NCBI GenBank assembly: GCA_002699025.1
Contig: PABA01000176.1
Span: forward strand, 36,130 to 100,129
Length of the DNA: 64,000 nucleotides
Origin: Sandaracinus sp.
GTDB lineage: Bacteria; Myxococcota_A; Polyangia; Polyangiales; Houyiibacteriaceae
Direction: 5' to 3'
Shown: piece after piece, positions 1-9,124 of the stretch
How positions within the stretch are numbered: position 1 is the stretch's first letter
Layout: each line of letters starts with the position of its first letter
Program-made: the position numbers and the translations under genes
The notes under the pieces: model-generated
What the model was told of the DNA's origin: nothing
The model's input: the letters and a program-made list of their open reading frames with translations, nothing else
Databases searched by the model: none

Positions 1-3000
1 AGGAGCGCGACAGCGGCCTCAGCGAGCTCGCGCCGCCGCCCACCACGGCCGAGCGCCGCGCCGCCCCCGCGCGCCGCGCCTCGGCGGCCGGGCGCACCGT
101 CCGGCACCGCAAGCCGCGCCGGGAGCGCTACGCCTTCGTCGGGCACGACGCCGACACGGCGCGGCGGCGCTCCGCCCTGCTCCGGACCCTCGCCGAGCGG
201 CAGAGCGGCTCCGCCCGCGCGCGCCTCCTCGTCGCCGCCGCCGAGCTCCTCGAGCGCCTCGGGGCCCACGAGGAAGCGCGCCAGGCCTACGCGGACGCGC
301 ACGAGGCCGACCCCAGCGACCTCGCCGCCCTCCGGGCGCTCCGGCGCGACGCCGTGGGCCGGTCGGACTGGAGCGAGGTCGCGCGCCTCCTCGAGGCCGA
401 GGCCGCCCTCCCCCTCTCCTCCGAGGACAAGGGCCTCGCGCTGAGCCTGCTCGCCGAGGTCCAGCTCACCCAGCTCTCGGATCCGGAGGCCGCCGAGCGC
501 TCCGCCCGGAGCGCCCTCGCCGCGCACGCCTCCGTCTCCGCCGGCCTCGTGCTCGTCGAGGCCTGCCGACTCCAGGACAAGAGCCTCGAGGGCGGGCTCG
601 CCCTCCAGAAGTCGGCCGAGATCTGGCAGGACCCGGAGGGGGCCGCGCTGCTCCTCGAGACCCTCGGGCGACGCACCGAACGCGCCGGGAACCGGGACCG
701 GGCCGCCGCGCACTACGCGGCCGCCCTCGAGCGCGACCCGAAGTCGCTCGGCGCCGTGCTCGGGCAGGCCCGCTGCGTCGCCGACCGGGGCGAGCGAAGC
801 CGCGCCCTCGAGCAGGCAGCCGGTGCGCTGACGGGGCCCGTGGCCCGCGAGGCCCTGCTGCGCCTCGCGGCCCGCGAGGCCCTCTTCGCGGGCGATCCCG
901 CGCGCGCCCTGACCCTCACGGAGGGAGCGACCCGCCCGCCGACCCTGCGGCTCCGGGCTCACGCCGCGAAGCGCGCCGACGCACCGGACGTCCGCGAAGC
1001 CGCCCTGACGGCGCTCGCGGCGGCGACCGGGGGCACGGAGCGCGCGCTCGCGCTCGTCGACCTCGCCGACCTCCACGCGGAGCGCGGCGACGTCGACGCC
1101 ACGGAGGCCGCGCTCACGGACGCGAGCCTGGCCGACGAGCGCCTGGACACGGTGCGGGTGGTCCGGGAGGTCGCGGCGCGCCGGCTCGGTCAGCCCCGGC
1201 TCGCGCGACCGGCGGACGTCGGCGGCGAGGGCGGCGGCGCCCTCGAGACGGCCGCGAAGCTCGCGCGCGGGGACGACCGCGCGGCGGAGGCCGAGTGGCT
1301 CGAGCGGGCGCGGCAGGAGGGCCACGCGCCCGTCGCCGCCGACCTGCTCCTCCTCGACGTGGCCGCCGAAGAGGGTCGAGGCGACGTGGTCGCCGAGGCG
1401 CTCCGGCGCCAGGCCGATCGAGCGCTGCCCGAACGCAAGCTCGGGCCCCTGCTGACCCTCGCCGAGCGGCGCGCCGACGAGCGCGAGGCGCTCTGGCGCG
1501 AGGCCCTGAAGGACGGCCCCCAGCTCCCGGCCCTGCGCGCGCTCGCGCGGCACCTGAGCGCCTCCGCCCCCGCGGAAGCGGCCGAGCTCTGGCTCTCGGA
1601 AGCCGATGGCGCGAGCGGCGGGCGCGCCTTCCACGCGCTCGTGCAGGCCGGCCGGGCCCTGCGCGCCGCCGGGGACGCCGACGGAGCGCGCGCGGCCTTC
1701 GATCGGGCCTTCGACGAGCTCCCCGGGCCGAGCCCGGCCGTGTGGATGCTCGAGGCCCAGCTCGTGGCCGCCGGGGACGGCGACGCGCTGACGGCGCTTC
1801 ACGAGCGTCGCCTCGACGTCGCCGAGACCGCCCGCGAAGCCGCGGAGGCCGCCGTGCGGGTCGCCTTCGTGCGCGGCGGCGACGGAGCGCTCCTCGAGCA
1901 GGCTCACGAGCACCTCGAGCGCGCCGGGTTGCGAGACCCGGTGCTCGAGTCGCTCCTCGCGAGCGCGCCGGGGACGGACGCGGGCACCCGCGCCGCCATG
2001 TTCGAAGCCCAAGCGAGCGACGCCGAGCCCGGTCCGCGGCGCGTCGCGGCTCTCCGCGCCGGCCTCGCCCACGAGCTCGCCGGCACCCCGCGCGCCGCGG
2101 CCGCGCTCTACCGGGGGCTCCTCGAGGCCCACCCCGATCCGCTCCTCGAGGCCGGCCGAGAGCGCGCCGAGCTCGCCGCGGGGGAGCACGCCCGCGTGGG
2201 TGAACGCCGCTTCGCTGCCGTGAAGGCCGCCGAGGAGGGCGAGGGCAGCAAGCTCGCCGCCATGGAAGCGCTCGTCGATCTCGACCTGCACGTGCGGGAC
2301 GACGCCTCCAGCGCCGCGCTCACGCTCCAGTCCATCCTCCAGGAGGTGCCCGGGCACCTCCCGACGCTCCGCGCGCTCGAGCGCTACTACCTCGGCGCCG
2401 AGCGCGACGACGACCTGCTCCCGGTCGAGCACGCGCTCCTCGCGCACCTCGAGGGCGGCGACGCCATCGCGGCGGCCCGCTTGGCCATCCGCCTGCTCCT
2501 CGCGCGCCAGGAGGTGCCCGGAGACGCCGCCGACCCGCTGCTCCGCGAGCTCACGGCCCGCTTCGGCGAGGACTGGCCCGAGGGCGCCGGGTGGGTCGCG
2601 CGGCGCGTCGAGCCGGCCGCCGAGGACGACGTCACCCGCGCCCGGGCGCGGCTCGCCATCGCGCGGGGCTTCGAGGGCTCGACCGAGGAGCTGGGCGCCG
2701 CCCTCCTCCACGCCGCCGACGTGGTCGAGGAGCTCGAGGGCCCCGGCGAAGCGGCCTCGCTCCTCGCGCCGGCGGTCCAGGCCCTGCCCGAGCACCCGCT
2801 CCTCGCCGAAGCCCAGGGCCGGCTGCTCGCCCGCGATGGGGAGCCCGAGGAGGCCGCGAGCGCCTTCGAGACCGCCGCCGCGGCGTCGCGGGTGGAGCCC
2901 CATCGCGTCGAGCTCCTCTACGCCGCCGCGCGCGCTTGGGAGGACGCCGGCGCGACCGAGCAGGCGCTGGCCCGCTACGAGGAGGCCGCGCGGCTCGACG

Positions 3001-4748
3001 TGACCTACGCCGACCTCTTCGAGCGCGCCAAGGCGCTCCTCGAGAAGGCCGGCCAGCTCGAGCGCCTCGCGGCGCTGACTCACCTCCGGCTCGACGCCGG
3101 CACCGATCCGCGCACGGAGCTCGAGCTCCACGAGACCCAGGCGAGGCTCGCCGAGTCCATGGGCGATCGGACCGCCGCCCGGAAGGCGCTGGAGGCCGCG
3201 CTCGAGCTGGACCCGAAGCGCGTCGAGGCGCTCCGGAGGCTCGCCCAGCTCTGCCTCGACGACGAGGACTGGCGCGCCGCCGCCGAGGCCCTGATCCGCA
3301 TCGCCCGGCTCCGGCAAGACCGGGAGGAGCTGCGCTGGGTCTTCTTCACCCTCGGCGACATCTACGACCAGCGCATGCCCGATCCGCGCCGGGCCGAGGC
3401 CGCGTTCCGGCGCGTGCTCAAGCTCGTGCCCGACGACCTCGAGGCCATGGACCGGCTGGCCAGCCTCTACGAGCGCGAGGGGGCCTTCGACAAGGCCGTC
3501 GTCGTGCTGCGGGAGCTCGCCGAGAAGGAGCTCGACCCGGACGAGACGCAGCGCCACTTGCTGCGCGTCGCCCAGGCCTTCGAGAAGCACGGCGACCCGC
3601 GGAGCGCGGAGCGCGTCCTCGACGACGCGCGCAAGCAGGATCCGACCGACCTGGTGTTCCTCCGCGCCATGGCGGAGCTCTACCAGCGCCAGGGCGCCCA
3701 CTCGGCGCTCTCCATGCACCTCGGGCGCGCGCTCGGGGACTTCCGGCGCGCCATCGAGGAGGCGCCGGCGCAGGTGCACCTCTGGTCGGGGCTGGTCGAG
3801 GTGCTCGACTGGAAGGATCGCAAGGACGCCGCGCGGGTCGCCGCGAGCGCCGCCTTCGGGCTCGGCGTGCAGGACGTCGAGCTCGCCAAGCGCGTCGACG
3901 AGCGCGGCGGGGTGCCCGGGGCCGGCGCCGCCGCGGCCTCGCCCGAGCTCCGCGACCTGCTCGCCCCGCGCGCCCTCTCTCTGCCCCTCTTCGAGGTCTT
4001 CCGCCTGGCGAGCGACGCCTTCGACAAGGCCCTCCCCTTCGACGCGCGCTCCTGGCGGGCGGAGAAGCTGCCCGGGCGCAACCACCCGCTCAAGGCGGAG
4101 GCCCAGCGGGTCGGCCAGTGGTTCGGCATGTCCGACGTGCAGATCCTCGTGACGGGCGCCGCGCCCCGGCTCTGCGTGCCGGTCGCCGAGAGCCCCGTGA
4201 CGCTCCTCGTCGGCCGCGACCTCGCCTCGCTCACGGACGAGGCCGAGCGGGCGTTCCTCTTCGCCCGCGCCCTGGCCGTGGCCTCGGCGCACCTCACGGT
4301 CGCCCTCCGCACCCAGCCGGCGCAGCTCGCGCTCACGCTCGCGGGGCTCATCCGCTCCTACGACCCGCACTACGCGCCGAAGGGCGTGGACGCGGGCGAG
4401 CTCGACGAGGTCGCCAAGCGCGTGGGCAAGGCGATCCCGCGGCGCGCGCGCGAGCCCCTCGGCCCGGTGACCATCGAGATGGGCGGCGCGCCGGGCTTCG
4501 ACCCGGTGCGCCTCGGCGTCGCGGCGGCCGAGCTCGGCGATCGGGTCGCCCTCCTCGCCCTCGGCACGACGCCGGCGGCGCTGAGCGGCCTCCTGAAGCT
4601 GGCCGGCGCCGAGGTGCCCGAGGGCGCCCCGGTGACGCGGCGGGTCAAGACGCTCCGCAAGGTCGGCGAGGCCTGGAACCTGCTGCGCTTCGCCATCTCC
4701 GACGCGCACTTCGACGCCCGGCGCCGGGCCGGAGCGGAGCGGCTCTGA
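1..4748 (+). CDS. Giant TPR-repeat protein (5' end outside window)
   Basis: The frame is open from base 3, so this is the C-terminal part of a protein of more than 1,580 residues that begins upstream. It is built almost entirely of amphipathic Ala/Leu/Glu helix pairs with tetratricopeptide spacing, for example the DPKRVEALRRLAQLCLDDED and PDDLEAMDRLASLYEREGAF units. TPR superhelices are protein-protein scaffolds. The last ~300 residues lose the TPR pattern and form a separate domain ending near the TGA at 4746. No catalytic motif or membrane segment is visible in the part seen. Large TPR proteins of this kind are common in myxobacteria, usually without known function. The family call is firm; the role is unknown. 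Confidence 0.85.
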   Translation, partial: ERDSGLSELAPPPTTAERRAAPARRASAAGRTVRHRKPRRERYAFVGHDADTARRRSALLRTLAERQSGSARARLLVAAAELLERLGAHEEARQAYADAHEADPSDLAALRALRRDAVGRSDWSEVARLLEAEAALPLSSEDKGLALSLLAEVQLTQLSDPEAAERSARSALAAHASVSAGLVLVEACRLQDKSLEGGLALQKSAEIWQDPEGAALLLETLGRRTERAGNRDRAAAHYAAALERDPKSLGAVLGQARCVADRGERSRALEQAAGALTGPVAREALLRLAAREALFAGDPARALTLTEGATRPPTLRLRAHAAKRADAPDVREAALTALAAATGGTERALALVDLADLHAERGDVDATEAALTDASLADERLDTVRVVREVAARRLGQPRLARPADVGGEGGGALETAAKLARGDDRAAEAEWLERARQEGHAPVAADLLLLDVAAEEGRGDVVAEALRRQADRALPERKLGPLLTLAERRADEREALWREALKDGPQLPALRALARHLSASAPAEAAELWLSEADGASGGRAFHALVQAGRALRAAGDADGARAAFDRAFDELPGPSPAVWMLEAQLVAAGDGDALTALHERRLDVAETAREAAEAAVRVAFVRGGDGALLEQAHEHLERAGLRDPVLESLLASAPGTDAGTRAAMFEAQASDAEPGPRRVAALRAGLAHELAGTPRAAAALYRGLLEAHPDPLLEAGRERAELAAGEHARVGERRFAAVKAAEEGEGSKLAAMEALVDLDLHVRDDASSAALTLQSILQEVPGHLPTLRALERYYLGAERDDDLLPVEHALLAHLEGGDAIAAARLAIRLLLARQEVPGDAADPLLRELTARFGEDWPEGAGWVARRVEPAAEDDVTRARARLAIARGFEGSTEELGAALLHAADVVEELEGPGEAASLLAPAVQALPEHPLLAEAQGRLLARDGEPEEAASAFETAAAASRVEPHRVELLYAAARAWEDAGATEQALARYEEAARLDVTYADLFERAKALLEKAGQLERLAALTHLRLDAGTDPRTELELHETQARLAESMGDRTAARKALEAALELDPKRVEALRRLAQLCLDDEDWRAAAEALIRIARLRQDREELRWVFFTLGDIYDQRMPDPRRAEAAFRRVLKLVPDDLEAMDRLASLYEREGAFDKAVVVLRELAEKELDPDETQRHLLRVAQAFEKHGDPRSAERVLDDARKQDPTDLVFLRAMAELYQRQGAHSALSMHLGRALGDFRRAIEEAPAQVHLWSGLVEVLDWKDRKDAARVAASAAFGLGVQDVELAKRVDERGGVPGAGAAAASPELRDLLAPRALSLPLFEVFRLASDAFDKALPFDARSWRAEKLPGRNHPLKAEAQRVGQWFGMSDVQILVTGAAPRLCVPVAESPVTLLVGRDLASLTDEAERAFLFARALAVASAHLTVALRTQPAQLALTLAGLIRSYDPHYAPKGVDAGELDEVAKRVGKAIPRRAREPLGPVTIEMGGAPGFDPVRLGVAAAELGDRVALLALGTTPAALSGLLKLAGAEVPEGAPVTRRVKTLRKVGEAWNLLRFAISDAHFDARRRAGAERL

Positions 4749-4785
4749 TGGGGACGGCCTCGCGGAGCGCGCAGGCGAGCGGACG

Positions 4786-5388
4786 ATGCGCATCGGGCTG
4801 ATCGGACCGGCCGAGGGCGCGGACGAGGGCGTGCTCCGGGAGGCGACCGAGTTCCTCCTCGGCGACGCGGCGGTCGACCAGGCCATCTACCTGGGCGAGG
4901 ACGGCGCCGCCGAGGCCATGGCGACGCGCTGGGCCGAGGAGCTCGCCGGCGAGGACGGCCGGGACTTCCTCTCGCGCGCCGCGGAGCTCGCCGTCTCCGG
5001 GAGCGCCCCCGAGATCGACGCGCTCCTCGACGCGGACGCGCAGCTCCGCCGCCTCGAGGGGCTGCGCACCCTCCCCCCGCCGCCGGCGCGCGCCGTGGAG
5101 ATGGTCGAGGACCGCATCGTGCTCGTCGTGCACGACAAGAAGATCCTCGACGAGGAGGACATCGCGAACGCGACGGTCATCGTCTACGGGCGGAGCGACG
5201 CGATGCTCCTGAAGCGCTTCGGGCCACGCTACTTCTTCACGCCCGGTCCCCTCGCCGCGGGGAAGGTGGGGCTGATCGACGCCGAGGAGGACGGGCGCAT
5301 CGCCGTCGCGGTCTACGCGCCCTCGGGCATGCCGCTCCATCGCGAGGTGCTCCAGGGCCGGCGCACGAAGGTGTCGGTCTCGGGATGA
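4786..5388 (+). CDS. Hypothetical protein, possibly a degenerate YfcE/MJ0936-type phosphoesterase fold
   Basis: 200 residues, not firmly recognised. It begins MRIGLIGPAEGADEG and has alternating beta strands and acidic helices. A late segment (IVLVVHDKK...ATVIVYGRSD...FFTPGPLAAGKVGLID) has the order of the YfcE-like phosphodiesterase C-terminus (H..H, then NPGS, then a strand). The metal-binding Asp/His residues of that family are mostly absent, so activity is doubtful. It overlaps nadD by 4 nt (ATGA at 5385-5388), so the two are co-transcribed and probably translationally coupled. The start at 4786 is the only good ATG after the TPR gene. Confidence 0.7.
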   Translation: MRIGLIGPAEGADEGVLREATEFLLGDAAVDQAIYLGEDGAAEAMATRWAEELAGEDGRDFLSRAAELAVSGSAPEIDALLDADAQLRRLEGLRTLPPPPARAVEMVEDRIVLVVHDKKILDEEDIANATVIVYGRSDAMLLKRFGPRYFFTPGPLAAGKVGLIDAEEDGRIAVAVYAPSGMPLHREVLQGRRTKVSVSG

Positions 5389-5969
5389 GCGAGGGCGAGC
5401 GCGAGGGCGCGGGGCCCGTCGTCGCCGTCTTCGGCGGGAGCTTCGATCCGCCACACGTCGGCCACGTGCTGGTCGCCTGCTGGGCGCGGGTGGCGGCGGC
5501 CGTGGACGAGGTGCTCGTCGTGCCGACCTACGCCCACGCCTTCGGGAAGCGCTCGGCGCCCTACGCCGATCGGCGCGCCATGCTGGAGCTCGCGCTCGAG
5601 GGGCTCCGGGGCGTGCGCATCTCGGACGTGGAGCGGGACCTCGGCGGCGAGTCGAGCCGGACGCTCCACACGCTCCAGGCGCTCGCGAAGCGGACGCCCG
5701 GGGCACGCTTCCGGCTGGTGATCGGCGCGGACATCCTGGCGGAGACACATCGGTGGCACCGCTGGGAGGACGTGGCCGCGCTGGCGCCGCCGCTCGTCGT
5801 CGGGCGGGGCGGCTACCCGCTGCCGGACGAGTGCCCGTTCACGATGCCCGAGATCAGCTCGACGGAGGTGCGGCGCCGCCTCCAGGCCGGGGAGCGCGCC
5901 GAGGGGCTGGTCCCGCCGGCCGTGCTCGCCTACGCACGCGACCGGGGTCTCTACCGGGAGGCGCCGTGA
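5385..5969 (+). CDS. nadD: Nicotinate-nucleotide adenylyltransferase
   Basis: NadD transfers AMP from ATP to nicotinate mononucleotide to make deamido-NAD, a step of NAD synthesis in the cytosol. The 194 residues carry the nucleotidyltransferase signature GGSFDPPHVGH near the N-terminus (the HxGH motif is HVGH) and the C-terminal ISSTEVRRRL motif typical of NadD and CoaD relatives. Its length fits the family. It sits between a gene it overlaps by 4 nt upstream and one it overlaps by 4 nt downstream (GTGA at 5966-5969), so it is the middle of a three-gene operon. No neighbouring rsfS or proA is seen, unlike many bacteria. Confidence 0.93.
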   Translation: MSEGEREGAGPVVAVFGGSFDPPHVGHVLVACWARVAAAVDEVLVVPTYAHAFGKRSAPYADRRAMLELALEGLRGVRISDVERDLGGESSRTLHTLQALAKRTPGARFRLVIGADILAETHRWHRWEDVAALAPPLVVGRGGYPLPDECPFTMPEISSTEVRRRLQAGERAEGLVPPAVLAYARDRGLYREAP

Positions 5970-6790
5970 CGGCGCACCGCCCGAAGGTCGCCGTCGTCGG
6001 GCGAGGCCGGGTGGGCCGCGGGCTCCACGGAGCGCTGGTCGCGGCGGGCGTCGACGCGGAGCTCGTGGGCGGGAGGCGCCCCGGGCGCGCGGCCCTCGGA
6101 GACGTGGAGGTCGTCATCCTCGCGGTGCCCGACGGCGCGATCGGCGAGGTCGCCGCGGCCCTCGCCCCCCGCACGCCGGAGGGCGCGGTCTTCCTTCACT
6201 GCGCGGGCTCGCTCGGCGCCGAGGCCTTCCCGCCGACGCTCGGGCGGCCCGCCGGCGCGATGCACCCGCTGGTCAGCTTCGCCCACCCGAAGAAGCCGCC
6301 CTCCCTCGCGGGCACCACCTTCGCCCTCGCCGGGCCCGCCGCCGCCCGCCGCGCCGGCCGGGCCCTCGCCGAGGCCGTCGGCGCGCGCCCCCTCGAGCGC
6401 GGCGTCGACGGTGTGCACGGGCCGGCCTACCACGCGGCGGCGGCCCTCGCGGCCAACGGCGCAGCCGCCCTGGCCACGGTCGCCGTGGAGGTCCTCGAGA
6501 CGCTCGGCGCGCGACCGAAGGCGGCCCGGCGAGCCGTCGGCGCCCTGCTCCGGACCGTGGCGGAGAACGTGGAGCGCGTCGGCGTGCCGGACGCCCTGAC
6601 CGGGCCGGTGATGCGCGGCGACGCGGGCACGGTGCGCCGCCACAGGGAGGCGCTCGCCGCGCGATCGGAGGCGGCGCTCGGAGCCTACGACGCCATCGCC
6701 CCGGCCATCCTCCGGACCGCCCGCGCGGTGGGGCTCCCCGAAGCCTCGGCCCGCGCCGTGCGGAGCGCGCTTCAGCGCAAGAGGAAGTAG
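5966..6790 (+). CDS. Rossmann-like/DUF2520 oxidoreductase-like protein
   Basis: About 274 residues from a GTG start at 5966 that overlaps the nadD stop. A longer open frame upstream lies inside nadD and is a shadow. The N-terminus has a nucleotide-binding loop (VAVVGRGRVGRGLHGAL, GxGxxG-like), then an LxxPD segment (ILAVPDGAIGEV) and HCAGSLGAEAF, as in DUF2520 proteins related to pyrroline-5-carboxylate reductase and NADP-dependent F420 oxidoreductase. The C-terminal half is helical (YHAAAALAANGAAALATVAVE, then PVMRGDAGTVRRH), which matches DUF2520. The substrate is unknown; in many bacteria the family neighbours pantothenate genes. Its 3' end overlaps that of the convergent kinase by 19 nt. 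Confidence 0.85.
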   Translation: MTAHRPKVAVVGRGRVGRGLHGALVAAGVDAELVGGRRPGRAALGDVEVVILAVPDGAIGEVAAALAPRTPEGAVFLHCAGSLGAEAFPPTLGRPAGAMHPLVSFAHPKKPPSLAGTTFALAGPAAARRAGRALAEAVGARPLERGVDGVHGPAYHAAAALAANGAAALATVAVEVLETLGARPKAARRAVGALLRTVAENVERVGVPDALTGPVMRGDAGTVRRHREALAARSEAALGAYDAIAPAILRTARAVGLPEASARAVRSALQRKRK

Positions 6791-8505
6791 ACGGCGAAGC
6801 CGACGGCGAGCGCCGCCGCGGCGAGGAGCGCGTACCAGGTTCCCGTGAACGGCGTCAGCGGGCCCGGCGACGCGGGCGGCGGGCGCGACGAGGCCATCGA
6901 TGGTGGCGGCGCGCCGAGCGGGCTCTCGGGCTCCGCGACGGGCGCCTCCTCCTCGCGGGCCTTCCGGCGCTCGGGCTTCGCGCTCGTCTCCGCCGCCCCC
7001 CGAGCACGTGGCGCCGACTCGTCGGGCTCGGCGGCAGAGGCCTCCGCGGCGGGGGCCTCGGAGGCCTCGTTGCCAGGGGCCTCGGCGTCCGAGCCCTTCG
7101 CGCTCTCCGCCTCCGACGGTTCGTGCGGCGCCGCCGCCTTCGCGCCATCCGCGGAGGCCTTCGGGCTCGTCGCCTTCGAAGTCGCGCGGGGCGCCTCCGC
7201 CTTCGCGCTCTTCGACCCGCCGACGCGCGGGGCGACGATCGGCTCGGGCGTCGAAGGCGGCGGAGGCGGCGCGAGGGGCGCCGCCGCGGAGGGCGGAGGC
7301 GCCAGCGCCTCGGCGGGCAAGGCGGCCGGCGGCGGCGCGCTGATCTCGGCCACCTCGCCGGCCGGGGGCGGCGCCGAGCTCGGCCCGAAGTCGCTCGGGT
7401 CCGCGTCGTCGACGACGTCCTCCGCCGCCTTCTCGCGAGCCCGGCGGAGCCCGATGATGTCGTCGGCGAAGTGATCCGTGAGGAACGCGCCGAAGCGGAG
7501 CGGCGACGCCATCAAGCCGTTGGCGATGGCGTAGCTCTCGAGCTCGTGAAGGAAGTCCGCGGCGGTCGCGAAGCGCGCGTCCGGGTCGCGCGCGAGCGCC
7601 CGCTCGAGGACCGCCTGGATCCCCGCCTGGTCCGGCAGGCCGCGCTCCGGCAGGGCCGGCACCTCGGCCGCCCGCGCCTTCGCGAGCATCTCGTCCTCGG
7701 TCCCCTTGTAGAGGCGCCGGCCCGCGCAGAGCTCCCAGAGCAGGATGCCGGCGGCGAAGACGTCCGCGCGCGCGTCGATCTCCCGCCCGGACGCATGCTC
7801 CGGCGACATGTAGGCGCTCTTGCCGACCACGCGCGGCGCCGGCTGCACGCCGGTCGCCTCACCGCTCTGCCGCGCGTCGCGCTCGGCCTGGAAGGCGCGC
7901 GCGATCCCGAAGTCGCAGAGCTTCACCTCGCCCTCGAAGCTGATGAGCACGTTCGAAGGCGAGACGTCGCGATGCACCACCCCGAGCGCGGCGCCGTCCT
8001 CGTCGCGCGCCCGGTGGGCGTAGTCGAGGGCCCGGAGCACCTCGCGGATCACGAAGAGCGCGAACTCGGCCGGGAGCGGCACGCGCGCCTTCGAGAGGCG
8101 CCGGAGGAGCTGGTGGAGGTCGAAGCCCTCCACGTAGTCCATGGCGATGAAGAGACGGCCCTCTTCCCGCCCGAAGTCGAAGACCTGCACCACGTTCGCG
8201 TGGTTGAGCTTCGCGGCGAGCTTGGCCTCCTCGCGGAGCATGGCGCGGAAGCCCGCCTGGTCCGAGAGGTGCGGCAGGACCTGCTTGACGACGACGTTCC
8301 GGGAGCCGCCGAGTGAGGTGCGCATCTTCGCGAGGAAGATGTCCGCCATGCCGCCCCGGCCGATGTGGTCGAAGAGCACGTAGCGGCCGAAGGCGCGCGG
8401 AAGCTCGCCCGGCCCCGCGTGCGCAGGGCGCCCCTGGACGCTCGGCGGAGCCCCCTGCTCCGCGCGTTTCACCCCCTCGACCATCGAACGACGAAGGTGT
8501 GACAC
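6772..8505 (-). CDS. Membrane-anchored Ser/Thr protein kinase (PknB-like)
   Basis: 577 residues. The kinase domain spans roughly 41-330: Gly-rich loop IGRGGMADIF (48-57), the catalytic Lys in VVVK (K74), the catalytic loop HRDVSPSNV (HRD at 178-180) and DFG at 198-200, so it should be active. A proline/alanine-rich linker of about 200 residues follows (residues ~350-545), then one C-terminal transmembrane helix (about 551-576) ending in Arg. The topology implies a cytosolic kinase tethered by its tail, with no extracellular sensor domain. Such kinases are abundant in Myxococcota. An alternative Met 7 codons in (MVEGVKR) is possible. It is divergent from the pilin-like gene, with only 77 bp between them. 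Confidence 0.93.
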   Translation of the reverse strand: MSHLRRSMVEGVKRAEQGAPPSVQGRPAHAGPGELPRAFGRYVLFDHIGRGGMADIFLAKMRTSLGGSRNVVVKQVLPHLSDQAGFRAMLREEAKLAAKLNHANVVQVFDFGREEGRLFIAMDYVEGFDLHQLLRRLSKARVPLPAEFALFVIREVLRALDYAHRARDEDGAALGVVHRDVSPSNVLISFEGEVKLCDFGIARAFQAERDARQSGEATGVQPAPRVVGKSAYMSPEHASGREIDARADVFAAGILLWELCAGRRLYKGTEDEMLAKARAAEVPALPERGLPDQAGIQAVLERALARDPDARFATAADFLHELESYAIANGLMASPLRFGAFLTDHFADDIIGLRRAREKAAEDVVDDADPSDFGPSSAPPPAGEVAEISAPPPAALPAEALAPPPSAAAPLAPPPPPSTPEPIVAPRVGGSKSAKAEAPRATSKATSPKASADGAKAAAPHEPSEAESAKGSDAEAPGNEASEAPAAEASAAEPDESAPRARGAAETSAKPERRKAREEEAPVAEPESPLGAPPPSMASSRPPPASPGPLTPFTGTWYALLAAAALAVGFAVYFLLR

Positions 8506-8582
8506 GAGGGCTCACCCTTTGTCGAGCGGAGCGCGTCACGAGCGGGGTTCGCGCGGATCGCCGGCTCGGCTATGCTCGCGGC

Positions 8583-9083
8583 GTGCGTCGCCTCGTCCAG
8601 GACAGCCGCGGGCTCTCCACCGTCGAGTACATCGTGATCATCGTGCTGGTCGCGGTGCTCGGGATCATCGCCTGGCAGCTGCTCGGCGAGTCCGTCGAGG
8701 ATCGGGTGAGCGACGCGACCACCGAGATCGGTGGGATCGGCCAGGCCGGCGCGGCCGGGCGGGCTCGCGGGGGCGCCGGTGGAGAAGGGGGCGGCGGGGC
8801 CGGCGACGACGCCGAGGAGATCGGCGACGACCGCGATCCCACGAAGGCGACGAACGTGGCGAGCGGAGGGAACGCCGGCGGCGCGGCCGCCAGCGGAGGC
8901 GGCGAGGGAACGGAGACGGCCGGCATCGTCACCCGTTCGAGCGAGGGAGGCCCGTCGGTCTACACGGTCGAGGACGACGGCGGCGGGAACGGGAACGCGA
9001 TCTGGATCACGCTCGGCCTGATCGTGATCTTCATGATCGCGGGCGTGGTCGTGCTCGGGAAGCTGCGCGGCAAGGCCCGCTGA
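8583..9083 (+). CDS. Flp-type pilin-like protein with a second C-terminal membrane helix
   Basis: 166 residues from GTG 8583. The N-terminus (VRRLVQDSRG then LSTVEYIVIIVLVAVLGIIAW) looks like a Flp/TadE class prepilin: a short basic leader, Gly before the hydrophobic stretch, and Glu at position 5 of the mature protein. A typical Flp pilin stops soon after that helix. Here a long Gly/Ala/Glu/Asp low-complexity linker follows (residues ~55-130), then a second transmembrane segment (IWITLGLIVIFMIAGVVVLG) and a basic end. No tad genes are nearby, so it may be an orphan pseudopilin or a membrane protein that merely resembles one. The upstream extension of the frame overlaps the kinase and is rejected. 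Confidence 0.75.
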   Translation: MRRLVQDSRGLSTVEYIVIIVLVAVLGIIAWQLLGESVEDRVSDATTEIGGIGQAGAAGRARGGAGGEGGGGAGDDAEEIGDDRDPTKATNVASGGNAGGAAASGGGEGTETAGIVTRSSEGGPSVYTVEDDGGGNGNAIWITLGLIVIFMIAGVVVLGKLRGKAR

Positions 9084-9124
9084 GCCCCGATCCGTCCACG
9101 CGACCGAGGGGTAGAACCGGGCCA

